In this document: in pieces, positions 48,665-58,951 of the stretch
Numbering within the stretch: the first letter of the stretch is position 1
Layout of the letters: each line of letters starts with the position of its first letter
Translations under genes and position numbers: made by a program
NCBI RefSeq assembly: GCF_025698545.1
Contig: NC_068571.1
Span: 46,781,733 to 46,845,732, forward strand
Direction of reading: 5' to 3'
DNA length: 64,000 nucleotides
DNA from: Gossypium raimondii
Lineage: Eukaryota > Streptophyta > Magnoliopsida > Malvales > Malvaceae
Notes under the pieces: model-generated
Told to the model about the DNA's origin: nothing
Seen by the model: the letters and a program-made list of their open reading frames with translations, nothing else
Databases searched by the model: none

Positions 48665-51600
48665 TGTAACACCCCCTAACCCTTATCCGTCGCCGGACTA
48701 GGGTTACGAGGCATTACTGAACAAAACACACCTTCATACAAACGTTCAATAGAATTCAAGAATTTAACATTGATATGCAATTCGTTTGAATACATGTTTA
48801 AATCAACAATTTCTAAATCAAAATATAAGCATGGTATATATATATAAATGGAAATATATTAAGCTTAGCCAAATTTTAAGTAAGTATAATTATAAATTCT
48901 ACTTTAACTTTTTTAAAACAACAAAACATAACATTTTGATCCCGTTAGACCATAAGAAAATAAGCCATTTTCGTATGGCTATTAATTTCATATAGAATAT
49001 ATCAAAGTACGACTTTTCAAAACATTTATCTAGCCTGTACATGCCAAAGTTAAAATTTAAACAGTTTAATATCGAGACAGTAGATAGAGTGATGAACTTG
49101 CTGACGATCCTCGAGCTTGAAGCTTGATCTTAAGTCTAAAAATCAGAAAGACATAAACAAACAAAGCAAGCTTTTATAGCTTAGTAAGTCTATAGCATAA
49201 CAGAAATTATAAAATAATTATGTAATTTCTTGAAACACTTAATGAATTCGCAAATACTATATATGTTAACTATGACATATAGTCAAAAGCATACTTAATT
49301 ATCAACTCTTAAAACCGAATGTAAATTCACCATAAACATGAATAGCCGAATGCTTATATACATATATGCTTAACAAATATTAGCTCCAAATGTATATACA
49401 CTTATTATAACTAAATGTATATATGTATTTATCACCTGCATATATCTAAATGCATATATGTGCTTATCGCTTGCACTTCATCGAATGCATATATATATTA
49501 TTCAAATACATATGCCAAAAGCATATACTTATACTTATCGACCACATGTGCCGAATGCACATATATATGTTTACTATAATCCACATATGTCGAGTGCATA
49601 CACATATATATATCCAACAATTTCATGATAACCAACATATATATACTCACTGAACACAAAGATTCGAACGTTTATATGCTCATCAAATACTTAGAAACAA
49701 ATGTTCGTATATTTATCCATTACATATAACCAAAATCATATATATACCTAATGCAAATAATCACTTAATTTAAACAGATTCACTGGCACTTAGCCTGCTA
49801 GGCTTATAGCCTAATCCAGTTCACCGGCACTTAACCTGCTAGGCTTATAGCCTGATTCAGATCACCGGCACTTAGCCTGCTAGGCTTATAGCCTGATTCA
49901 AATCACCGGCACTTAGCCTGCTAGGCTTATAGCCTGATTCAGTTCACCGGCACTTAGCCTGCTAGGCTTATAGCCTGATTCAGTTCACCGGCACTTAGCC
50001 TGCTTGGCTTATAACCTGATTTAGATCACCGGCACTTAGCCTGCTAGGTTTTAAAACTTGAAAATCTCAATTTCTCATATACAGAATAATTCCTCAAATA
50101 TTTATTAACAGCAAACACATATTCACCGTAGTTCATGCTCAAACATAAATGAGTTTGCAAATCATATTTTCAATCCAATTCAAGTACTAATAACTTATAA
50201 TCATATAAATATATATTCGAACCTCATTTATAAAAACATAAACTTTTATGTCTTTAGTTCAATCTAAAACTTGTACACAAATGTACATATAGATATATAT
50301 ATTCAAACTCCGTATACATATTTAACATTTATACCTTTTAAATAAAATTAAAAGCCCATACAAGTATGTTTATTTATATTCGAACCTATATGAATTTATA
50401 TATACACATTCTTGCCTTTACCTAAGTTCACAACTTATTCATGTATATATAAATATACATAACTAAATTTAATACAAATAATTTACATGTACTTATGTAT
50501 ACACACCAATTCGAGCATAATATATATATATGTATATATATTTGTATCTAAGTTCAATATGAAAACATATTTATGTACATCCATACATACTCAAAACTAT
50601 ACATACATGCTTAACATTCATATCTTATAATATAATCAATACTTAATTATATATATAAATGCTCCATCTCACATATAATCACCTTATTTAAAAAATTACC
50701 TATACAATTACAATATACATATCACTAATCAAAACACAAAGTTTTTTTACATATATATATATATATATGTATATTCGAAAACCTATGTATACATGAGTAT
50801 AATACGTACCTTTTATCAAAGCAAGAATTTATACATGTGTTTATTTTCTCATATTCGAATCTTATGTGTATATATATATAACCTTCAAACAATCAATTAA
50901 ATGAACATATTCATATAGATACATATATAAATATTAATACATTATATATTTATATATATATATATCTTTTATAGCATTCCTACTTTAACTTAAATAAAAA
51001 TTTATATAAGCATATATATATATTTGAACACTTCATACACATATATATACCATTTATAATTCTAATTTATTCAATCAAATTACTTCAAATTAAAGCTCAA
51101 CAACAACTACAATCGATATACATACATATATACTAATTTAATATCATTAAATAGCTAATAGACTTACCTCGGATATAGACGGAGACGTTTGACTATTCGA
51201 CTACTTTTGTTTTCCCCGATCCAAATTGACTTCTTTAATTCTTGATCTAAATAAATTCAAATTAAACTTATTTAAACATTATTCCATCAAATTTAGCCTA
51301 AATTCACATAAATGGGAAAATTACAATTTTGCCCTAACATTTTCATTTTCACAATTTAGTCTTTTTTGCACAAAACACAAAATATTCCAAATTAATTTTA
51401 CTATAGTATGGCGAATACTCCTAATCTCATATAGGTCCTTGCATGTCATTTATTTCACATTCTAGTCCCTCAATTTAATATTTTCTTAATTTAGTCCTTA
51501 ATACACATTTTTATCAAAAAATACTAATTATAACATGAAAATCTAACAACATATATTTATTTTCCACCTATTAACATCATAAAACTCAAGCATTCATCAA

Positions 51601-52188
51601 TGACACATTTCAAAATTATCCACAATTCACAAAATTAAGACATGGGTTTTAAAGTTTACGAAGCAACGATCTCAGAAACGTAAAAATTATCAAAAGCCAA
51701 GCAAAATACATACCAAATTTTAGCTTCCCAACTGCCGAATGTTTAAAACACCAAAGGTGTTCTTTGTTCTTCAATTTTCGGTAAAACAAAGCCAAATGCA
51801 TGGCCACTTTCATGGTTTATTTTATTTAATACATATAAATACCTAATTTACTATTTTAACCTTTATTTATTCATTTAAAATCCACTAACATTTGTCTATA
51901 ATAGTCCACTTATAATTTATTTGGTATAATATCAACATAAGGACCCCACATTAGAAAAACCATAGCAATAAAGTACTTTAACAATTAACTAGCCACTTTT
52001 GCATTTTACGCGATTAAGTCCTTTTATCAAATTAAACACACAAATAGTCAAATTAATTTACGAAAATTTCACACTATCAAATTAAAATATCACAGACACA
52101 GAAAATAATACTAAAATATTTTTTTCAGACTCGGATTTGTGGTCCCGAAACCACTGTTCCGATTAGGGTCAAAAATCAGGCTGTTACA
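48665..52188 (-). mobile_element. Solo LTR, 3524 bp, minus orientation, target duplication GTTAA
   Basis: On the plus strand it begins TGTAACACCCCCTAACCC and ends ATCAGGCTGTTACA. These are the reverse complements of the 3' and 5' ends seen in the plus-oriented relatives. GTTAA is found at 48660-48664 and 52189-52193. It is inserted in the copia relic and contains a 41-bp tandem array at 49781-50049. Long AT/TA-rich stretches (cat-ata-tat) fill 50100-51150. No internal domain. Confidence 0.92.
49781..50049. repeat. 41-bp tandem array (about 6.5 copies)
   Basis: Starts fall at 49781, 49822, 49863, 49904, 49945, 49986 and 50027, exactly 41 bp apart. The last is partial. Each unit contains caccggcacttagcctgcta followed by ggcttatagcctg. 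AGCCTGCTAGGCT inside each unit is a small hairpin with a further AGCCT. Only a few substitutions separate units. Confidence 0.95.
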
Positions 52189-52352
52189 GTTAATATTCTT
52201 AATCAAGGATGGATTTAGTTACGATATATATAACGAAAGTCACATTGGTTCTATGTTGACATATGGACAAGATAGTTCAGAATACCTTTTAGATATGATA
52301 GTAAAACTAATTATAAGGTAATTAGTATATATATATGGTCCAAGTGGGAGAT

Positions 52353-52632
52353 TGTTGGATAATATGGACATCAATATATATAATAAGAAAATTACATGTT
52401 ATTAGTTTTCTGATATCCCATCTTTAGAGAGAGAGAAGGCCATATTTCTCTAAAATACTCGTGTGTTAATTTGAAATATCAAAATCATAAGATTTGAATA
52501 TTTCAAGATATCGATGGATTCAGGTACGCTTCAACATCTAGTTTTGTTTTTGATTTGTTTTTGATAATCTGACATGACAAATCTTAGTTTATGGTTTTCT
52601 AAATTTTGTATAAAATATTTACGGTTCTAACA
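52353..52632 (+). mobile_element. 3' LTR of the decayed copia element
   Basis: TGTTGGATAATATGGACATC to GGTTCTAACA, 280 bp, directly after the polypurine tract. It is the right boundary of the copia relic. No partner LTR is found in the window. Confidence 0.75.
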
Positions 52633-52648
52633 ACATTTCCAACAAAAC

Positions 52649-53092
52649 TGTTAGGATCATCCCGATTAAGCAACGAACAAGTAAAAATAGTAGAAGAAAT
52701 TGAGAAGATGAACACAGAAATTTAACATGGAAAAACCCCTCCAAAGAGAATAAAAAACCACGGGCAAAGATAATTTTACTATAATGGAAAAAGAACAAAG
52801 AGTACAAAAGATGGAGATAAAAATTAAACCTGAAAACCCAAAAAACAAAGAACCCTCAAAACGTAAACACAAAATTCTCTGAATGTGTTATGAGTTCTAA
52901 TCTAATGGGTGTGTTTTTCTAAGATTGTAAAAGAGCCTATTTATAGGCTAAATTAGTAAGTCAAATAAACTATACTAATAAATGTTAAATATATTATACT
53001 AATAACTACTAAATCTTCTAGAAAGAAAATATATTTTTGTTTAACTTGACTTGCAAACAATCTCTTAGAATTTGGGTCACACAACTCTAACA
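52649..53092 (-). repeat. 3' LTR of the compact copia element
   Basis: 444 bp. Plus-strand ends are TGTTAGGATCAT and CAACTCTAACA. It is the same length as the partner LTR at 54616. Confidence 0.93.
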
Positions 53093-53149
53093 ATCTCCAC
53101 CTTGACATGAATTCTTTCAACGCCATCTTTGCCAAAACCCGCCACGGGC

Positions 53150-54568
53150 CTATCTTGAACTATGCAGGGAATTAACTGAGTCGGATCTATGCTTAGAAGC
53201 TGGAAGACTTCTAGCCTTCGACTTATGCAGTGCCAAATCAATACTAACCCGGGTCTGATTTTCACGAATACAGTGCCCTAACTTTTCAAAACCTGCATCC
53301 AAAAGAGAACCTCTCTTCAACGAAACGACCGTACATTTTTCCCTCCTATGACCAAGTTGCCTCCGCTCCAAACGAGTTGACTTTGACTCCGTAACGAACG
53401 AGGGACTTCCGATTTCACCGATCACTGTAGAACCTTCTAGAATATAAAGACTGTCAGTTCTTTTACCTTTTAACAAAACGAGAGTTCCACGAGATACTTT
53501 AATGTGGCTCGACTCGATGTTGATTCTACATCCTTTCAAGTCTAAAATACTCAAGGAGATGAGATTCTTTCGTAAATCAGGTACATACCTGACATCTGAG
53601 AGTGTCCTAATCGTCCCATCGTGTATCCTAATTTTAACAGTACCAATACCGATTATCTTACTAGATGAATCGTTTCCCATGTGCACAACTCCACCTTCAA
53701 CTAAACTGTATGTGGAGAACCATTCTCTATTGGGACACATGTGGAAAGAACATCCAGAATCTAGGATCCACTCAGACGTAAGCTTGGAGTTATCGCTCGT
53801 TGACACTAACAAGAAATCATCACCGCCTTCATCGACCAAATTAGCACCAGCTACATCTTCCTCGTTACTCTCAGTAGCTCTTTTATTTCGTAGTTTATAA
53901 CAATCTGCTTTGACATGACCTAACTTTTTACAATAGCGACACCTTTTGTCTAGTTTCTTTGATGCTACCAAAACGGAAGCTTGTCTATCTGCATTGCTAT
54001 TCAAACCAAACTCATTGTCGAGTTTGTCTCTACTAAACAAATGACCCTTCACATTTTCGAACAAGAGTTTGTCTCTGCCATAAATCAGGGTCTCCCTGAA
54101 AGACTTGTATGAAGAGGGTAAAGAGCACAATAATAGCATAGCTTGATCTTTATCATCAATATGAACCTCAACGTTCTTTAAATCATTTAAAAGAGTAATG
54201 AATTGACTGATGTGATCTCTAAGAAGCTCACCTTCATTCATGCGAAACGTAAATAGACGTTGTTTCAACACTAAACGGTTAGCCAGAGACTTAGTCGCAT
54301 AAAGAGTTTCTAACCTTTTCCACAAGGCGGATGAGGTCTTCTCCATCAGTACCTCCTACAATACTGTATTCACGAGGCACAACTGGATTGCAGATAAGGC
54401 CTTTTCATCAAGCTCTTCCCATTCTGTTTGATTTAGATTCTCAGGCTTTTTCCCTGTAACAACCTTTTTCAAGCCATTTTGAACTAAAATTGCCATCATC
54501 TGAACTTGCCATAGATTGAAATTTGTCTCACCATCGAACTTCTCAATTTCAAACCTTGTTGCTGCCAT
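53150..54568 (-). pseudogene. copia gag-protease reading frame with one in-frame stop
   Basis: Read on the minus strand from the ATG at 54568 (MAATRFEIEKFDGETNFNLW). The first 70 codons end in a TAG at about 54356, and the same frame continues without further stops for about 400 codons to 53150. In order: UBN2-type gag (NLWQVQMMAILVQNGL, then LRDHISQFITLLNDL and LLLCSLPSSYKSF), a CCHC zinc knuckle CRYCKKLGHVKADC, a copia aspartic-protease signature WILDSGCSFHM, and the start of the GAG-pre-integrase domain (LGHRREKC, KRGSLLDAGFEKLG). The frame then ends in unrelated residues where the pol region is missing. The stop separates the gag N-terminus from the rest, so this copy cannot make full gag without readthrough. 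It is a relic or non-autonomous element, not a host gene. Confidence 0.9.
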
Positions 54569-54601
54569 ATCTAAACGGGCTAATCTATGAAAATTGAACT
54601 A

Positions 54602-54613
54602 GCTCTGATACCA
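54602..54613 (-). promoter_or_regulatory. Primer-binding site (initiator tRNA-Met) of the compact copia
   Basis: The minus strand reads TGGTATCAGAGC two bases inside the 5' LTR, the standard copia primer site. Confidence 0.92.
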
Positions 54614-54615
54614 CT

Positions 54616-55059
54616 TGTTAGGATCGTCCCGATTAAGCAACGAACAAGTAAAAATAGTAAAAGAAATTGAGAAGATGAACACAGAAATGTAACGTGGAAA
54701 AACCCCTCCAAAGAGGATAAAAAACCACGGGCAAAGATAATTTTACTATAATGGCAAAAGAACGAAGAGTACAAAAGATGGGGATAAAAACTAAACCCTA
54801 AAATCTGAAAAACAAAGAACCCTCAAAACGTAAACACAAAATTCTCTGAATGTGTTATGAGTTCTAATCTAATGGGTGTGTTTTTCTAAGATTGTAAAAG
54901 AGCCTATTTATAGGCTAAATTAGTAAGTCAAATAAACTATACTAATAAATGTTAAATATATTATACTAATAAATACTAAATCTCCTAGAAAGAAAATATA
55001 TTTTTGTTTAACTTGACTTGCAAACAATCTCTTAGAATTTAGGTCACAAAACTCTAACA
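54616..55059 (-). repeat. 5' LTR of the compact copia element
   Basis: 444 bp, plus-strand ends TGTTAGGATCGT and AAACTCTAACA. About 96% identical by eye to the partner. Confidence 0.93.
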
Positions 55060-55412
55060 AAAACTTTCTAAGGAAAATGAGATTTGAGGATCTTATAAAT
55101 TATTATCTCCTTGGGGGTTTATTTGAGAATCTATTTTAGGGTTCTAATTAGACGTAGGGGTTTTCTTAAAGGTACCAAGGTAGCGGAGAGGTAGCTTAAG
55201 CATCGATCCATCCCTTTTTCTTTTCAATTTGCCTTCAAAATTTTAAAATTGTTAGCTTTTTTATATTTAATAAAAGTAGTACAATTTTATTTTAAAAGAA
55301 AATTATAATTTTTAAACCTTTAAGATAAAAATCTTGACATAGTTCCTGACTAGAAGATGCTTTATCACAATAATATCATTCCTTTTGAATAATTTTTTTT
55401 GGATGAATGCCA

Positions 55413-55883
55413 TTAATCTATGAAAGTAGTTAAAATGCTACAAAAGAACATTGTACAGTAACTGTACTTTAAGCTATACAACAAATTAACCAATGATACC
55501 CAAGAAGCACAAAGTGAAGCATTAACAGGGCCAACTCTATGGATTGATCTTCCTTTTAAACGAGTATGGTCAATCTTTTTAATTTGCACCAACACAACAT
55601 CTTCAATCAAGAAAGATGCACCAAAATACCTATTGTTCCTTTGTCTCCATATCACATACAAAAATGCATTTCAAGCAAGCTTGAGTATAACAACAAGCAA
55701 GGACTTTACTTTAAGTTTTAATATCGTCCAAACCAACTCTTGCCTCCAAGTTCCCACAGCCCTATGAATGGAGCAAAGCTGCAAAACTGACTGTCACACA
55801 TTCCTTGAAAAACTGCACTAAAAGAAAATGTGATCACGCGTCTCTGCAACATCCATACAGAAAAAGCAACAAGTATCAACAGA
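55413..55883 (-). mobile_element. LINE pol C-terminal relic (zf-RVT region)
   Basis: Minus-strand translation gives CMDVAETRDHIFF, a stop, CSFSRNV, a stop, and later FLYVIWRQRNNRYFGASF and VLVQIKKIDHTRLKGRS. This is the zinc-binding RVT-associated segment and tail typical of plant LINEs. Several in-frame stops show it is dead. It probably represents the 3' end of a 5'-truncated insertion. The preceding reverse transcriptase domain is absent. Confidence 0.7.
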
Positions 55884-56328
55884 AATCCAAAAGCAAGCAA
55901 AAATAATCAGTCTTTTTGAATAATTGATGTATGGTTTATGTTCGTTTTATGGTTTATAATGACTAATTTTTTCGAGATTTATAGATATCTTTTTCAACAA
56001 TATCATCTCTAAAATTTGAACTTAAATTCTTTTCTTAAGAACACAATATGTCTTAAGAATATACATTCAACACTTGTTAGTTTATTACTATATAAAAAAA
56101 GTATAAACTCTAAACAAAACCCTTTTGTCACAAAAGAAGAAGAATAATAAAAAGTTGAAGTGTGGAAAGAATAATGAGGTTGATGAGAAAGATTTGAAAG
56201 TTTATACCTAATCCTATCTTTTAAATATTAGATAAACTCTCATAATTTCACAAATTAGCAATCCACCTAAAATGCTAGTCATTTTCTTGACTAATAAGCT
56301 GCACTTCGCACTTTAGATAAATGAATCT

Positions 56329-56330
<2 letters not shown>

Positions 56331-56374
<44 letters not shown>
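56331..56374. repeat. AAT trinucleotide microsatellite
   Basis: About 14 perfect AAT units. Confidence 0.95.
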
Positions 56375-56376
<2 letters not shown>

Positions 56377-56457
56377 TAACAGTTAAATTTTATAATAGAC
56401 TTTTTCATGAATTAGATCGGATCTCAAATCGAAATTTTAAATTAAATGGTAAAAAGT

Positions 56458-56495
<38 letters not shown>

Positions 56496-57962
56496 TATAA
56501 TTGAATCATAACTTGAGTGAGGTTGGAGTAATCCATGCTACATAAATTTTTTGGTAAAAAATATTTTCGGTTTTTCAATATCGAGTAAATTGACGTTTCT
56601 CAAAAAATAGAGTAATTCAATTCTTTTAATTGAGCAACTAAAGAAAATTAATTACAACGTTAATGTTTTTTGTTTATTGCATATAATTTTAAGTATGATA
56701 AATTTAATCATGAAAGTTTACACATTATGCAAATTTGATCCTAATTTAATTAATTTAGCTTGCAACATTTGTGCAAATATGTAAATGCTTGAAATTTTTA
56801 GAATCAAGACGAAATTGACAATATATAAACATGAAGGGCTAAATTTATTATTATATTGATCAGACGAAAGATATTAATACCGTAATTAATTATCCTTAGT
56901 AGCTCACTTCCAAAATTGATAGAGACTAAATTGTTCTAATTTTTTAAAAGAAACTAATTTACTAAATATCAAAATTGAGAATGATGAAAAAAAAAATTAC
57001 CTACTTTGTCGAAAACCTCAGCTGAATGATTAACCCAGCACTTTAGCAGGTAATATTAGTAGTAATGGAAGGTAAGGTGTATTTCTCCATCAAAGTAGTG
57101 GGAATATTTATAAAAGTGAAAAGGGAAGTGATGCATACTGATGGTGTGAATGTAAATGTAAATGTAGTTGAGGGCATGGAGAGGTGTAAGACAGGGTCAG
57201 TAAGAGAGAGGAGTGTCCAATTTCCATTGTTAGACTGTTCTTCATTCCGGCGATGATGTTTGGATCCCTAAGATTGGGACCTTGTTGTATTTGTGGAAGA
57301 TCCCGAAAAATCTTACCTACGATCGAATCTTATTTTTTGTTTAAGTTCATTTTTCGAGTGTATATTTTACTAAAATTCTCTCACTTTTCAAATAGATCTT
57401 CGAATCTGAATGAATAACCCAATTCATGATCAAATCTAATTTAAATCTAATTAAATAATACAAAATTTTTAAGACAAAAAACGCAATTTTATTTATTATT
57501 TTGTAAAATAATTGTTTATTTGATAATTTAATTGAATTTTGCCTAATTATACCAACTTCATCCTTCAAAATCATCATCATCATTATGTTATTTTAAAATT
57601 TTAAAGTAAGAAAATATTATTTTGAAGGTGTTGATATTTTTAGTTAATTTGTAAAAAATTGATTTTTATTATTTTAAACATTGTAATTAATTTTAAAATT
57701 TTAAAATTTTAATTATATTAAATTTTATAAAAATTACTACATTCAAATTTTAAAATATATTTTTAAAATTTTAATTTAATAAAATTTAAAATGTTAAAAT
57801 TAAAAAGATTTGAACACAAAAAAGGTGACATATTTTTTTGGAATTATTAATATGTAAAAAAAAAAATTGGTATATAAATTTAACTGCCATTTACTTACCC
57901 TCGTCACAAAATACAAACAGAGAAGAGTGAGAGAGTCGGAGAAGGTTCAGAGGTTACAGGTG

Positions 57963-57992
57963 ATGGAATCGTGGACAAATTTCAGCCATTGA
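57963..57992 (+). promoter_or_regulatory. uORF 1 in the probable PI4K-gamma leader
   Basis: Nine codons (MESWTNFSH) then TGA. Relevant only if transcription begins upstream, as the sequence around 57900 suggests. Confidence 0.4.
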
Positions 57993-58027
57993 TCTTGCAT
58001 ACTCTCTCTGACTCCGATCTTTTGATC

Positions 58028-58075
58028 ATGAACGGCCGTGATTTCTTCTCCCTGACATTCATTGCCGTTCACTGA
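58028..58075 (+). promoter_or_regulatory. uORF 2 in the probable PI4K-gamma leader
   Basis: Fifteen codons (MNGRDFFSLTFIAVH) then TGA, in the same probable leader as uORF 1. Confidence 0.4.
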
Positions 58076-58951
58076 ATCTCCGTGAGGTTTTCTTTCAATG
58101 ATTTTTCTCTTCTTAATTCTCACTGCGTTTCTTGTTCCTCCTTCAAAAATGTCATAAAAAGGAAACAAAATGAGATCTTTTACCTTTTCATTCCATTTTT
58201 TTTTTTACAATTTTTCTTTTCTTATGAAATAAAAACCCAAAGCTTTTGCCTTTTTCTTTTTCCTTTCAAAAGATGATCAAAATTTAGACCCACAGGTTTT
58301 GTTTCTTCATTATCTGAATACTGAAGAAGCAACAGTGATATTTTTTTTTTTTTAGTTTTTGGAAATCTGAATGTAGTGGCAGATTCAGGTGGCTTCTCTT
58401 CAATTTATTTCTCCACTGTTAAGTTTATTGAGATCTTGCTTTGATTGTTTTCCCCTCGTAATGATCATATGGCTATGCTTATTTCTTGTTAATAATGGGT
58501 TTTCTTAAATTTGTAAATCTTTATCTTCACTCTATATATGTATATAATTCTTTGGTAGTTTTATTCTTTGATCTTCTCAAATTCTTGAAGAATTAGTACG
58601 GCTTTTGGGATTTGTTTATATTCTCCCTTTAATTTACCTTGAAGGGCATTATTTTCTTGTGAATTATAGTAAGTAATTATATCTTGTCTTATAAATGATG
58701 CAGCTTTATCAATGGCTTCTATGCAAATGTAGCTGTTTTCCTGTGTTTCATTCCATGGCCAAACTCTGTGGATTTTTGTTCTCAATATGAGCATCCGTTT
58801 GGGGCTGTATAAGTCGACCGGTTACTTGTTTCACATGTGATTACCGCATTCCATAGTTAAGTCGGGCATCACTGGGTGAGAGACAAGGATCTTTTAACTT
58901 GTGACATCTCCGTTGCCAGCCTTGAAAACTGCAAGTTTTCTGTACCATTTT

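Larger units (their letters stand above)
44490..52632 (+). mobile_element. Decayed 3' half of a Tnt1-like copia element, interrupted by nested insertions
   Basis: Translation of 44490-44703 gives copia RT/RNase H sequence (IIGSLRYATNCIQSDITYDV, NPHLEQ, AINHVMRYL) with stops. It resumes after an insertion at about 45264-45602 (SNNNKSISKSKYIDFK; in the third piece the TKGLPPKVF-like segment of the RNase H end is split across frames). The 3' non-coding part follows in pieces at 48474-48664 and 52194-52352, ending in a polypurine tract AAGTGGGAGAT. The 3' LTR is 52353-52632 (280 bp, TGTTGGATAA...TTCTAACA). Three insertions split it: an LTR piece at 44704, the ATTTC solo LTR and the GTTAA solo LTR. 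The 5' half (gag, protease, integrase, 5' LTR) is not visible. Confidence 0.8.
52649..55059 (-). mobile_element. Compact non-autonomous copia element with both LTRs and target duplication
   Basis: Two direct LTRs of 444 bp each lie at 52649-53092 (3') and 54616-55059 (5'). They differ at about 18 positions by eye (about 4%). AAAAC flanks the whole element (52644-52648, 55060-55064). Inside the 5' LTR on the minus strand is the primer site TGGTATCAGAGC (54613-54602), complementary to the initiator tRNA-Met. A polypurine tract AAGGTGGAGAT abuts the 3' LTR. The interior encodes gag, zinc knuckle, protease motif and only the beginning of the pre-integrase region. Integrase core, reverse transcriptase and RNase H are deleted. 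It must have moved, if at all in this form, with enzymes from a relative. Confidence 0.93.
55884..58951. other. Intergenic DNA and probable leader of the PI4K-gamma gene
   Basis: AT-rich with an AAT microsatellite (56331-56374) and an AT tract (about 56459-56493). From about 57900 a pyrimidine/purine-rich stretch resembles a 5' UTR with uORFs. A leader intron probably separates it from the coding exon (candidate donor near 58085). The 63-codon frame at 57065-57256 has no domain. Confidence 0.5.

Noticed and set aside
57065-57256. 63-codon frame (MEGKVYFSIKVV...)
   Set aside because: No domain, repetitive VNVNV stretch, no splice or UTR context. It could be a small gene but nothing supports it.
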